Of a stretch of 64,000 nucleotides of DNA, positions 38,694 through 50,152 are shown in pieces. Where the stretch lies: the NCBI GenBank assembly GCA_033807775.1, contig CM066321.1:47100555-47164554 (forward strand), written 5' to 3'. The DNA is from Saussurea involucrata (Eukaryota > Streptophyta > Magnoliopsida > Asterales > Asteraceae). A program made the position numbers and the translations under genes. How positions within the stretch are numbered: position 1 is the first letter of the stretch; each line of letters begins with the position of its first letter. A model generated the notes under the pieces. That model searched no databases. It was not told the DNA's origin and worked only from the letters and a program-made list of their open reading frames with translations.

Positions 38694-41405
38694 ATCTCCC
38701 CCTTTGATTTGAAGTTCGAGTTCGCGCTCGATCTCTTGCCAGTTGAATACGTATCGTTTGCGCAACGCGAAGTGAACCTCGAAAAATCTGATGGCGCGGC
38801 GGTAGTCGAGACGTTCTTCAACCATATCCAAAGCAGTCTGAGCAGTTCTTTCATTCAGATTGGGTACATAGGATACCTTTGGATTTTCGGATTCGTGCTT
38901 GATGATCTTCCGAAGAGCGTCTTGAACTTTGAGCAGTGTGCCGTCGCAAAATCGATCTACCTGACTGAACCTCATAAACTTCTTTTCATTCTGAGCGTTG
39001 AGGAAGACGATCCCAAATTCCGGTTGAAGCAGCATTGCATTCTCGGGATACATTGACAGTTCAGGAGCTTTCAGATTCGGTTTGAGCAGATTTACCTTCT
39101 TCGCTCGGTTCTCGATTGCCATTTGAAAGTCCGTAAGATAAGAGATCATAATAGAACGGACGAGGAATCGACGAACCGCTTCGAGCGCCTTTGTTACAGC
39201 AAGTGGTCGGATGGTTCTGGTGCGAAGGTCTCTCAGAATAACCAGGAGGTCGAACGGATGGAGATGCTTAAAGTCAGCTTCAGAAAAAATCCATTCTTTT
39301 CCGTCTTCACGTCGAACAGTGAACACGGGAAAGACGATCTTCATAATTCGGTTTGACTGAATCTTTAGCACCTCTGAAATTTTATGTTTGGTTCGAACCT
39401 GGTCTCTCGGGAGACACCGCTTCATGGCTTCTACGTATCGGAGTTGGCGTGCTGGATCAGGACTGTAGATGCCAAGACAGAAGGTCGACTCAATCGGGCG
39501 AATTCTGTGTACAAACAGCTTCTTCAGAAATTCCTCCAGATGAGGAATGAGGACCTTGATCTTCTCCCAACGGTTTTGTTGCTGAGGAGGGGGAGGAAGA
39601 TCAGGAGCTGTCGTTTGCTGAGGAGATGTCGGGATTTCTGCATTTGAGCTTTCGGGTTGATCTGAAGTCGTAGCGGGTTGAGTCGAGTGAACGGGAGGCG
39701 TACCATAGAAATTCTGAAGCAGAAACTGGTCGTAATCAACGTTGTCGTCTTCATCAGTGGGAAACACCAAGTTTACCTCGAAGTTTACGGCTCTGGCAGT
39801 TTTTTCGTACCACGCGTCTTCGGTTTCCGGGTTGGTTTCACATGCTGGATCAATCATGGTGAGCATTGGCATGTCTGATGGTTCTTGTGCGACCAATTCC
39901 TGTGTTGTACCCTCGGGCTTTTCAACCGTTGCGGCTTCGTCATCTGGAATATCCATGTCGATGACCATCTGTGCTAATGGCAACTCGGCTTCGGGTGTTT
40001 CTGTTGAAGTTGCCGCAGTTGAGGGTTCCTGTTGAACCACTGTTGTAGTTTCGGCGGTCATGATCTGGGCGATCTCGGTTTGGCGTAGACGCTTCTCCCC
40101 CTCACGGTGATCAGGATCATCCTGGTCATCGTGCTTGCGTTTGAGACCGCCGGCTTGACTCTTACAAGTGTCTTCTAGTGAGCGGACCCTCTCAGACAGC
40201 GTGGCAAGCGCTTTGTTGTAGTCGTTGAGGGTCGAGTCAATGGCGTCAAGGCGTGAGGTGATGGATGAAGATGGAGCAGTGACCTGGGATCGAAGAACTG
40301 AGATCAGGTCTACTTCGGCAGATGCGGATGTGTCGGATTCCTGGAGCAGTTGGGCTAAGAGCATCGTCTTCAGGGTGTCCACCGAGTAAGTAGGTTGCGG
40401 TTGAGTCGGTGGAGGCACATAGGCGGTTTCAGTGTCGACGAGGTGGCCCTTTTCTTTGATAGCACGCATCGCTTTGGCAAGTTCAGCGGCTACATGTTAC
40501 TGCATTTGTTGCTCCATAACCTGTCGGACAGCCTCAAGGGTGCTGTCCAGAGACCCTTTTGACACAAAGTCGGGTAAAATAATGCCGGGCTCACTTAGAG
40601 TACCCGTTGAGGCATCTACTGTAGAGGTAGAGCCACCTACGTTCACAGCTGGCGTGATATTAACTGTGGTAGGATTTCCGTCCAATCCTCGTGTTCCGGA
40701 AGTCGGAGACACTATAGACGTTCCGGTCAGGTCACTAAGAGCCGCGACTTGGTGTTGTTCCGCATCAAGTGTCCTAGGCGAAGAATGTTCAGTAACAATA
40801 GGCTCTAGACTCGATGGTGCACGAAATGAAGTCGAGACCGGGGGCTGCTGGTCTCTTATTTCAACACCAACACTCTCCGAATGAGAGGCCGGTGGAAGTT
40901 GTGCTTGTTCCCCGTGTAATATTGAAACGTCCGTCTGTCGTGAGACGGATGAGTGGATGGGGGGTCGTGCAATTGCTCCGCTGGGTCCACAGAGGCTTTT
41001 TCAATACCCCGTCCCAACAAATGAGACGAGATAGCAGATGTGGCTACCCGGATATGACGTGGCTGGTTTCGCTCAGGAGCCTCGTTATCTTTATGGCTCA
41101 ATCTTTCTTGGTTCGAGTTCGACCTTAACACCCTCCTTTTCACATGTGCTATGTCCCGGGGAAGGTCCCTCCGGCTCTGGATGGACCATGGGATTCCCTA
41201 ACTCTCGTCCATATGCTATCATAGGTAGGGTTTCAGGCATATGCATAGTACGGATATTATCCTGCTCCCCCTCAAAACATACATGGGGATTGACTTGCTC
41301 CCCCTCGGAGTGAGAGTGATATCAATACAAGAAAAAAATATTTAGACTTTGTAAGAAAACCAGTGTGACTCTTCCCCTCGGATTGAGGTTGTGGATCCGC
41401 CATGG
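38688..41405 (-). pseudogene. ORF3 of the nested derivative (post-pol ORF, function unknown), damaged N-terminus
   Basis: A likely start is the ATG near 41403 (MADPQPQSEGKSH). The N-terminal third is broken by frame changes and a TAA at 40497-40499. From 40469 to 38688 a 593-residue open frame is intact: Pro/Thr-rich start, coiled coil (SRLDAIDSTLNDYNKALATL), basic KRKHDDQDDPDHREGEKRLR, acidic low-complexity middle, and a C-terminal globular region with FSEADFKHLHPFDLLVILRD, EFGIVF and RFSQVDRFCDGTLLKV. No enzyme motif or clear membrane segment is seen. Its position between pol-side signals and the 3' LTR is where Sireviruses carry env-like ORFs, but homology to envelope proteins is not shown. 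The stop codon lies in the LTR. Confidence 0.7.
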
Positions 41406-42116
41406 AATATCTGTAAAAAGACCCAAAGTTAGAAACTGAGGTGGATAAACAAGTTCTGGTGCGTACCTTTGCATTAAGTGGCTCAATCTGATACAGATTG
41501 AGGACAGGTAGTGATGAAACAGGTACAGGACTGAAAGTAGTAGGGGCGTCCGGACATAATGATGCAATTGCAAGACATTCCGGACAACACAGGTATCCGG
41601 ACAAAAGGTGTCCGGACAAAAAAACATACCGGAGATGATGAAAGTGTCCGGATAAAATAAGCAATCCGGACAGAATAGAATCCGGATGACATTTAAGAGA
41701 GACCAAGAGTCCGGATATGGTACCCGGGTTCCCTTCCAATCCGGATAAGGACCCGGTCCGGAAACCTGTCCGGATACTTCTGGATTTTCAAGAATTTCCC
41801 CGATTCTTTACATTTTGCGAAAATAAAGCTATATGGATTTCAGAAATGAACCTTCTCTCGCTCCCCCTCCAACGGAGCATGGGGAAGAATTTGCTCCCCC
41901 TAGGATAGTGCAATGGAGAGTCCGACACACATAAAAACTTTTAGGCATTGAAAGAAAAACACTGTGTCGCTCCCCCTCAGAATGTGCGCGTAGTGTGAAA
42001 TGCACACGGGAGTATCCCCACACACAAAAACTTTTTAACATATTTAAGGAAAAAGTGTGTGTGACGCTCCCCCTCAACAGTAGAATAACATACCTGATAG
42101 CTGATCATGCTCCCCT
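41268..42116 (-). promoter_or_regulatory. PPT-like words and TCCGGA cluster upstream of ORF3, nested derivative
   Basis: Reverse-complement GAGGGGGAGC words occur near 41268, 41299, 41859, 41893, 41968 and 42065. A TCCGGA cluster occupies about 41545-41775. Together they mirror the order after pol in the outer element (PPT-like words, then TCCGGA, then ORF3). Confidence 0.7.
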
Positions 42117-42271
42117 AAACACGTGAGCAGCTTGTTAGAGCACAGGTATAGACAAACCTCACGTCTTCTTAATATTGTTCCTTGTAGATCGTGAGCAGCT
42201 CCCTCCTTGCGGTCATGTGTGTGGAGCATCCAGTGTTTAAGGACCACACATGACCGTCCTGCAAAACAAAT

Positions 42272-44533
42272 TTAGCGGACCTTCGGTACCCAGATTTGCC
42301 TGGGTCCGGGAGGGTTAGGTTTGGCACCGTTTGGGGAAGCTTGCTTTGTCCCAGCTTTCCCTTTAGGTATAGGAATTACACCGTTAGAGGGAACTGGTTT
42401 TGGCACTTGTTTCCTCTTCGGTGCAGAATTTACACCTTTAGGAGGAACATATTTTGTAGCAGCTTTCCACCTGGGTGCCGGTTTAACCTTAGTAGGAGCA
42501 ACCCATCTAGGAGCAGGTTTGGTCTCCCGTTGTGGTTTAACCGCTAATTGGTAACCTCGTTTTTGATAGTGTCTTTGCTGGTTATTACGGGGTTTGCATT
42601 TGGGTGTATGATTAAACCTTTGATATGACCCAAACCAATCATTATTAGCAATTTCATCAAAATCATTCCAACCACAACTAGAACAACACAAACGATCGTG
42701 TGATAATTGAATCAATTGCTGAATGGAATAAATTTTCATCGGAAAATTAACATCTCTATTAACAAAATTATTGCTATGATTCCAGGCACAATCGTTTTTG
42801 TTCATCCTAGGATGAAAGACAGTATTGAACGACTTTGATGCATCATCCTTGACAGATTCCTTGGCTGGCCACTTTGGTTTTGTTTGTTTAGCTAGACCGG
42901 TTTTATCCAAAACAACAGGGACAGTGCGGTCAGTGACCTTTGAGGAAATAGGATTCTTAGTGGTCGGTTGTTCGGTCTTTTGCTTCGGCTGTGATCCTTT
43001 TTGAACATTTGAAGCATTTTTAAGAATCTTGATCACAGCCGGAGTCTTGGATTGTGAACAGTCGCCCTTTAGAAAATTGACCGGACGATTAACCACTGGA
43101 GACAAAAAGTCAGAATGACTTGGAAGAGGTTTGTCAAAAGGGAACGACTCAAACTCTCTATCAGAATTACCTTCGGAGTTCATGTATTCTGAAAAATCGA
43201 CATCCGGAATTACTGGACTTGGATCGGTCGAGGAAGGCGAGGAACACTTTGTGCTTTCTGTAGTGTGCTTTGAGGAATTTGGTGCAGAAGTGTTTGAAAA
43301 ATCAGAGTTTAAATTCCTTGTAACACATTCATCTTGAGAAACTTGACTTTCTTGAGACGAGATATTTCCTATGAAAGCTTTACACGAGGATGTGTCAGAT
43401 GAGTTGGAGGAAAGATGAGGTGAAATCTGCTTTTGAGCCTGGAGAAGGTCAATCTGTTCTTGGAGTTGACCATTTCTCAGGTGCTCTTTCATCGTTTCTC
43501 TTGTCATTTCAGACAGTTTTGATGAGAGCGTATTGATTTCCCACTGAAATTTTTCCTTTTCCTCACTTGACACACCGTCGGTTTTCTCAGATTTGAGTTT
43601 CTCAATCTCAGAGATGAGCACTTTTTTTTCGTTTTGAAAAATAGACCTTTCTTTCTCAAATGACTCCTCCAACTCGATAATTTTTGCTTCCAAGATGAGA
43701 GGGGGAACATAGAGTTTAAACTCGTCCGTCTCAGTCTTGGTTGCTGGTGCTACGTCCTCATCCTTTTTGGAGGAATCCTTGGGAGTAGCTACCTTGTAGG
43801 GGTCGAAGTAGTCATTGGAAAGATACTTTTTGTTCTTTTGATACGAGTAGTTTAGAGGTTCATAACAAAACGAAAGTTGAATTCCTCGTTTGTGTGTACG
43901 CTTATATTCCTCGGTTTCCTCCTCTTTTTCAGGTTCAAGAGGACCAGTCCATTGAATGGCATATTCTGGATACTTTTTATCTAATCCAAAACAAGCAAAA
44001 TCATACAAAGTGGGTACATGCCATCTTCCCTTTTTCAAATAGTGTGGGTTATCATATCCGATTCCCCACTCTTTGTTAAAGTATGTGAACTCTTTAGGTT
44101 TATTTAGAAAGATGGTTTGATCAGTTTGACCCCTTTTGTGGAGTTTTGTTTCAAGATCAGTGATTTTATTTACAAACTCCTTGTGCTGAATTTGAAGAGC
44201 AGAGCATTGATAAACGATTTCTGCTTTTTCATTCAAGCACTGATCAAACTGTGACTGAAGTTCAGATAATTTGGCCCGTAAGCCTTTAGGTGCTATAGAA
44301 AGATTTTTGCATTTCTCCTTTAAAATAGCATTTTCAGACTTATATTTTTCAGATATTTTCTTTTGAACATCTAGCTTTTCGGTTAGAGACCTAATCTCAA
44401 GCAGTTGTTCTTTAGAAGTGGCCTTAAAGGAAGCTAACAGTTCAGCAAGAGGTTTCACTCGGTCATAAAGTTCTGAAAAGATAGGTTCACATACCTGACA
44501 CGGCTTTTTCATGTCTTCTTCAGCAGGAGACAT
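42272..44533 (-). CDS. Gag C-terminal-type protein of the nested derivative, about 753 aa
   Basis: ATG at 44533 (MSPAEEDMKKPC) is preferred over the non-ATG extension to 44593. It is an open frame homologous to the region after the zinc knuckle of the outer gag. It is rich in predicted coiled coil (EQLLEIRSLTEKLDVQKK, SELQSQFDQCLNEKAEI), carries KEFTYFNKEWGIGYDNPHYL, a C-terminal CLCCSSCGWNDFDE-like Cys cluster, and a Pro/Lys/Arg repeat tail ending WVPKVR. The N-terminal copia gag core and CCHC knuckle are missing, so how it would assemble RNA is unclear. The role of this extended gag region is not known to me. The intact ORF against a decayed host copy suggests selection or recent insertion. 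Confidence 0.8.
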   Translation of the reverse strand: MSPAEEDMKKPCQVCEPIFSELYDRVKPLAELLASFKATSKEQLLEIRSLTEKLDVQKKISEKYKSENAILKEKCKNLSIAPKGLRAKLSELQSQFDQCLNEKAEIVYQCSALQIQHKEFVNKITDLETKLHKRGQTDQTIFLNKPKEFTYFNKEWGIGYDNPHYLKKGRWHVPTLYDFACFGLDKKYPEYAIQWTGPLEPEKEEETEEYKRTHKRGIQLSFCYEPLNYSYQKNKKYLSNDYFDPYKVATPKDSSKKDEDVAPATKTETDEFKLYVPPLILEAKIIELEESFEKERSIFQNEKKVLISEIEKLKSEKTDGVSSEEKEKFQWEINTLSSKLSEMTRETMKEHLRNGQLQEQIDLLQAQKQISPHLSSNSSDTSSCKAFIGNISSQESQVSQDECVTRNLNSDFSNTSAPNSSKHTTESTKCSSPSSTDPSPVIPDVDFSEYMNSEGNSDREFESFPFDKPLPSHSDFLSPVVNRPVNFLKGDCSQSKTPAVIKILKNASNVQKGSQPKQKTEQPTTKNPISSKVTDRTVPVVLDKTGLAKQTKPKWPAKESVKDDASKSFNTVFHPRMNKNDCAWNHSNNFVNRDVNFPMKIYSIQQLIQLSHDRLCCSSCGWNDFDEIANNDWFGSYQRFNHTPKCKPRNNQQRHYQKRGYQLAVKPQRETKPAPRWVAPTKVKPAPRWKAATKYVPPKGVNSAPKRKQVPKPVPSNGVIPIPKGKAGTKQASPNGAKPNPPGPRQIWVPKVR

Positions 44534-45309
44534 CTTCAGTTGCACTGGAGTGATCGTCAGACGATTGTTCGATTCAAAGTGGCACAATATCACGAATACT
44601 TAAATGTCCCCATCCTGCGACTTAGCACGGGGGTCCCCCTCCTTCAGTTGCACTTGAGTTGTCCGGATGCAATGAAGTTTCCGGGTACAAAGGATTGTCC
44701 GGATAAAATATGTCCGGAAACACTGGGTTTCCGGATACAAATGTTACCCGAATAATATAAGGAATAGTGACTTACCCGGATTGCAGAACTTACCCGGAAA
44801 AATTAGGAGCCCGGATGGAATTGGAGTTATCCGGATGAAAATCACACAAACGTCCGGACACCTTTAAGTTGTCCGGAAAAGTCGGCTGTTTTATCCGGAC
44901 AAGTCGGCTGTTTGCTCAAATCGATCGATTTTTCGATTAGGGTTGCACACGAAGGTTCCTGAAAGATTAGAAACAATCCCAAACACAAAAACAACAGTAA
45001 CCCAATCGTTTTTTGGAGCAAAAACAACAAGTTTTGATGGTTAAAAATCGAATATTTGTCAAGAACACTACCAAAACTTTAGATCTTAAATTGCTAAATT
45101 GACCAGTCAAACGAATGAATTAGGATGTGAAAATTTGCAGAAACACTTATAACGATAATGCTAACACAACCCAATAAGCAAAAACAACCAATTTCGACTG
45201 AATCAAATATTCAAGAATTCAAGAATAGTCAGACGAGTGAGAGTTCAACTAACCAGAAATTGATGAATGAAGCTTTGAGTCGAATCCGTCTGTCTGCTCT
45301 GATACCAAT

Positions 45310-45589
45310 TGTAGAATCCAGATCCGTGCAACGATTATGTTTGTGAATAACCAAAAAAGAACAGTTGATATGATTCACAAAGGCTGCCCACTTAGCTATT
45401 GATTTAGAGAGAATTACAGTGTAAAGCAGAAAAGCTAAATGAGACAACTAGCTAATTTTCTAAGCTAATTGCACTATATATATGTTGGGCCCGTGGTAAC
45501 AAGCCCACGGCCCGTTCACTATGGACTAAGTTTAAACAATTACAATTCAAACCCTTGAACTTAAAATCAACATAAATTCTACCCTAACA
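45310..45589 (-). repeat. 5' LTR of the nested derivative
   Basis: 280 bp direct repeat of 38414-38693. The adjacent GCTCTGATACCA (45297-45308) is the reverse complement of a Met primer-binding site. Confidence 0.9.
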
Positions 45590-46098
45590 AGGATGCAGCA
45601 TCAAAGTCTTTCAATACAGTTTTTTATCCTATAATGAACAAAAACGATTGTGCTTGGAATCATAGGAATGATTTTGTTAAACGTGATGTTAATTTTCCTA
45701 TTAAACTTTATTCCATTCAACAATTGATTCAGTTATCGCATGATTGTTTGTGTTGTTCTAGTTGTGGTTGGAATGACTTTGATGATATAAATAATAATGA
45801 TTGGTTTGGGTCATATCATATATATAATCACACACCCAAAAACAAACCCCGTAAAACCAAAAAGAAACACCATACACAACGGGGTTCCCAATCAGAGGGT
45901 AAACCACAGCAGGAGAGAAAACCCATTCCTAAACATGTTTCTCCTACTGAGGTTAAACCGGCACCCAAGAGGCAACCTGCTACAAAACCAGTTCCTCCAA
46001 AAGGTGTAAAACCTACACCTAAGAGGCAAGTTCCTCCGAAGGGTGTCAAACCTAACCCTCCAGGACCCATGCAAATATGGGTACCTAAAGTCCGCTAA
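45590..46098 (+). pseudogene. Sirevirus-like Gag, C-terminal part
   Basis: Directly after the nested element and AGGAT duplication. It contains MNKNDCAWNHRN, LYSIQQLIQLSHD, CCSSCGWNDFDD and Pro/Lys repeats (PKRQPATKPVPPKGVKP), ending IWVPKVR and TAA. The nested derivative encodes the same tail. The cysteine-containing CLCCSSCGWND block is conserved between the two and may be a metal-binding motif (inference). Confidence 0.8.
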
Positions 46099-49000
46099 AC
46101 TTGTTTTTGCAGGACGGTCATGTGTGGTACTTAGACTCTGGATGCTCCAAGCACATGACCGGAAGGAGGGAGCTTCTCACGAACTACATAGAAGAATATG
46201 GCGGAGACGTGAGATTTGGGAACGACCACAAGGCGCCGATTATGGGCAACGGCGACATTGTTCAAGACAAGATCACTATCAAGAAGGTATCACACGTCGC
46301 GGGATTGGGACACAATCTGTTCAGCATCGGCCAATTCTGCGACAAAGATCTCGAGGTCCGGTTCAAAGCCAAAAGGTGTAGAATACTCAATGACGACGGA
46401 GTGGGGCTACTGGTTGGAAAGCGCAAGACCAACCTCTACACCATCGACCTCGCAGCCCTGAAGACCGATAACCCTGTCTGCCTCATGTCGAAGGCTAATT
46501 CCGAACAAGCTTGGATTTGGCATCGAAGACTTTCGCACCTTAATTTCAAAAGTATCAACAAACTGGTGCTGGGCGGACACGTGAAAGGCATGCCCGATCT
46601 TCAATTCGTGAAGGATCGACTCTACGGGGCATGTGAGATGGGAAAGATGAAGCGAGCGACGCATCAGCCGAAGGCAGCTCCGAGCATGTCCCGGTCCCTT
46701 GAACTTATCCATATGGATTTGTGTGGACCGATGCGTGTTCAAAGCATCAACAAGCGCAAATACGTCCTGGTGATGGTGGATGACTTCTCGCGCTACACGT
46801 GGGTCAAGTTCCTTCACTCGAAAGACGAAACTCCGGAGCTGATCATCAATCATTTGAAGACCATCCAGCTGAATCTTCAAAGTGTAGTTCAGACTATCAG
46901 GACCGACAACGGGACGGAATTCAAGAATCAAACGGTGTGCGACTACTTGACTTCTGTCGGTATCTCGCAAACCTTCTCGGCGGCACGCACTCCTCAACAA
47001 AACAGAGTGGTGGAAAGACGCAACCGTACCCTGGTCGAAGCGGCTCGCACCATGCTTTCTCAGTCGAAACTGCCACTATTTCTATGGGCCGAAGCGGTGT
47101 CTACGGCTTGTTACATGCAAAACCGCTCCATCATCAACAATTGGTTCAACAAGATGCCGTACGAGATCATCAATAAACGCATTCCAAACATCAAGTACTT
47201 CCATGCATTCGGATGCACGTGCTACGTCTTAAATGACAGGGACGATCTCGGCAAATTCAGCCCAAAGGCGGGCGAAGGAGTTTTCATCGGATACTCTATG
47301 CAGGCTAAGGCGTATCGCGTTTACAACAAACGGACTAAAACCGTTATCGAAAGTGTAAACGTGACATTCGACGAAGCCACAGATTTGGCTTCTGAACACC
47401 TCAGTTCAGAACCCGGTTTAACTGGCGTGCTAGCTTCCGAACCTCCACGTTCGGGATCTGCACAAGCGACAGTAAATCCGAATCATGCATCTTCATCGAA
47501 TGCTGATCTTTTAGATTTATTGTTCAAGTATTTTTATGATGACATATTTAACGCTTCTACCCCTCATGTCTCAGCACAACCACGACTTGAAGCTGCTCGC
47601 ATCGAGAATTCAGCGAATCTATCCGGTCCGCCGCCTTCGACAAGTACACCTTCCATCACTGTGGAGACATCTCAACCATCATCATCAACCTCGGCTGATA
47701 CTACAGTCCCCCCGGAGGAACCAGTAACAAACCCGGAGATCGCTCCTAATGATTCATCATCTGCAACAATCAACGATCAACTTCTGAATTCCTTGGAACC
47801 AGAAGTTGTTCAACCTGCGACGAATCCTCCCCCGTCTCCTCCGAGAAACCAACCGGCTACACTTGAAGCGTTACAAGACCTACCATCTGGTAGCTATGTG
47901 GATCCGGACGCCTCCCATTCAACTCAACAGCCGCTTCCACACACCACCAGATGGACGAAAGCTCATCCCCTACATCAAATCATCGGTGATCCCTCCACTC
48001 CTGTTCAAACACGCGGCGCTTCAGCCAATTTCTGCCTCTTCTCTGGCTTCTTGAGCAAGATCGAGCCGACAAACGTACGCGAAACGCTCGAAGATCCGGA
48101 CTGGATCATAGCTATGCAAGAAGAGCTCAACCAATTCAAAGCTCTAAAGGTATGGCGACTGGTCCCACGTCCAACCCACAAGACGGTGATCGGAACCAAG
48201 TGGATCTTCAAGAACAAGAAGGACGAGGACGGCATCGTCGTACGCAACAAGGCGCGTCTCGTGGCCAAGGGGTACCATCAACAAGAGGGGATTGACTACG
48301 ACGAGACCTACGCTCCGGTAGTAAGGATAGAAGCTATACGTATGTTCCTTGCATACGTCGCGCACAAGAACTTCACGGTCTTCCAAATGGATGTGAAGAC
48401 CGCATTCCTCTACGGCGATATCAAGGAAGAAGTATACGTGTCGCAACCGAAAGGATTCGTGGACGAATTGAAGCCTGATCATGTCTACGTTCTAGACAAG
48501 GCGCTTTATGGACTCAAGCAAGCTCCAAGAGCCTGGTAGACCACTCTGTCTGAGTTCTTGTTAAAATCAGAATTCATGCGAGGTAAGATCGATTCCACTC
48601 TATTTATCAAGAACGAAAAGGGTCATATTGTCCTAGTTCAAGTGTATGTCGATGACATAATTTTCGATTCTACCAATCCTCAGTATGCAAAGAACTTTGC
48701 CAAACTTATGGGACAATTTTTTAAAATGAGTATGCTTTGTGAGATGAATTTCTTCCTTGGTCTTCAAGTTAAACAACTGTCGACCGGGATATTCATAAAC
48801 CAGGCTAAGTACATCCGGGATATTCTTCGGAAATTCCAGATAGAACAGTCCTCACCGATGAAAACTCCCATGGCACCCGGTACAAAGCTTCACGCCGATC
48901 CTAACGGAAAGGACGTGAACACTAAACTGTATCGGGGAATGATCGGTTCTTTGATGTATTTAACTGCGAGTAGGCTGGATATCATGCTTTCCACTTTTCT

Positions 49001-49592
49001 ATGCGCTCGATTTCAATCAAAACCAAAAGAGTCTCATTTAATTGTTGTAAAACGAATTTTTCGTTATTTATGTGGTACTGTTGATCTTGGCTTGTGGTAC
49101 CCGAAAGAGACAGGTTTTGAGCTCTCCGCTTATTCTGATGCGGACCACGCGGGAAGCATGATGGACCGGAAGAGCACATCGGGGCATGTGCCGTTCTTGG
49201 GAGATAGCCTGGTGAGTTGGGCTTCGAAGAAGCAGCAGTGCGTCTCTACGTCGACTGCCGAGGCGGAGTACGTGGCTGCCGCGAGCTGCTGTTCTCAAGT
49301 GATCTGGATGCGCACCCAACTCAAGGACTACGGCTTCACATACGTAAAGGTGCCCATTTACTGCGGCTCGAAGAGCGCAATTGCCATATCCAGCAACCCG
49401 GTCCAACACACTAAGACCAAGCACATCGACGTTCAGTACCATTTCATTAAGAATCACGTTGAAAGAGGTACGGTCGAACTCTATTTTGTAAATACTGAGC
49501 ATCAGTTAGCAGACCTGTTTACCAAACCCTTGGACGAAAAACGTTTTAACACTCTGGTGTCCAAGTTAGGTATGCTAAATCTGAAGACTTGA
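46089..49592 (+). pseudogene. Sirevirus-like Pol (protease, integrase, RT, RNase H), one internal stop
   Basis: The pol frame opens at 46089, 10 nt before the gag stop and in the -1 frame. Domains: aspartic protease ([10 protein letters not shown], about 46134), GAG-pre-integrase ([10 protein letters not shown]), integrase with D206, D269 and E305 of the 812-residue first part, a low-complexity Ser/Thr/Pro linker, and copia RT ([32 protein letters not shown]). A TAG at 48537-48539 interrupts RT; the second part (to 49592) has VYVDDIIF and RNase H (DADHAG, STAEAEYVAAA), ending LVSKLGMLNLKT. The first integrase zinc-finger Cys is Tyr (LYGAC). Otherwise the enzyme set is complete, so loss was recent. 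GC content is higher than in the flanks. Confidence 0.88.
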
Positions 49593-49853
49593 TCTGCCTG
49601 TGTGCCCGTTTCAAGTTCCATACATCTACGAGAAACTGTCTAATCATCATCCGTTGTTTACACTCCTGATGATTGAGTATCCACTTTCTCGCACTTGTAT
49701 TCTACTTTTATAAGTTACACAGTTAGATTGAGTCTCTTTATTTATTAGGTAGATTTTGTTTGTTTCATTTCTTTCCACGTGTGTTTCTTTTACTTCATAC
49801 TGTCGTCTCATTTATTTGCTTATACATGTGCTTTCACGAGTGTTCATGTGTTC

Positions 49854-50152
49854 AGGGGGAGCACAAACCAGTATCAGGTACGTTTACTCTACTGTTGAGG
49901 GGGAGCGTCACACACCATTTTTATTAAACTGATGAAAAGTTTTTTTTGGGGTGTGGCTACTCCAGTGTGCATCTCACACTACGCGCACATTCTGAGGGGG
50001 AGCGTATCATCTTATATTCATCAGTTGAGGGGGAGCGACACTGTTTTTTTCTTTACATGTGTAAAAGTTTTTAGTGTCGGCCTCTCCATTGCACATTTTT
50101 GCACTATTCGAGGGGGAGCAAAGCCTTCCCCATGCTCAGTTTGAGGGGGAGC
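49854..50152 (+). promoter_or_regulatory. six PPT-like GAGGGGGAGC words after pol
   Basis: AGGGGGAGC or GAGGGGGAGC occurs near 49854, 49897, 49993, 50027, 50110 and 50143. Polypurine tracts prime plus-strand DNA synthesis. Repetition downstream of pol is a feature I recall for Sireviruses. The same words, reverse-complemented, lie at 41268-42115 in the nested derivative. Confidence 0.75.

Larger units (their letters stand above)
38414..45589 (-). mobile_element. nested pol-less derivative of the Sirevirus-like lineage
   Basis: LTRs of 280 bp each at 38414-38693 and 45310-45589 differ at four positions by eye. AGGAT is duplicated at 38409-38413 and 45590-45594. The primer-binding site is just inside the right LTR, the purine tract beside the left. 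On the minus strand it carries TCCGGA-rich leader, a gag C-terminal ORF, PPT-like words, another TCCGGA cluster and ORF3. The gag N-terminal domain with the zinc knuckle and all of pol are absent, so it depends on a relative. It is inserted in the gag of such a relative. Confidence 0.9.

Noticed and set aside
39123..41313. Many + strand ORFs of 60-150 codons at 38.7-41.3 kb
   Set aside because: Antisense shadows of ORF3, which has the coherent composition and the correct strand relative to its LTRs.
46216..49502. Alternative-frame and antisense ORFs over the Sirevirus pol (for example 46407-47000 minus)
   Set aside because: Shadows of pol, whose protease, integrase and RT motifs are unambiguous.
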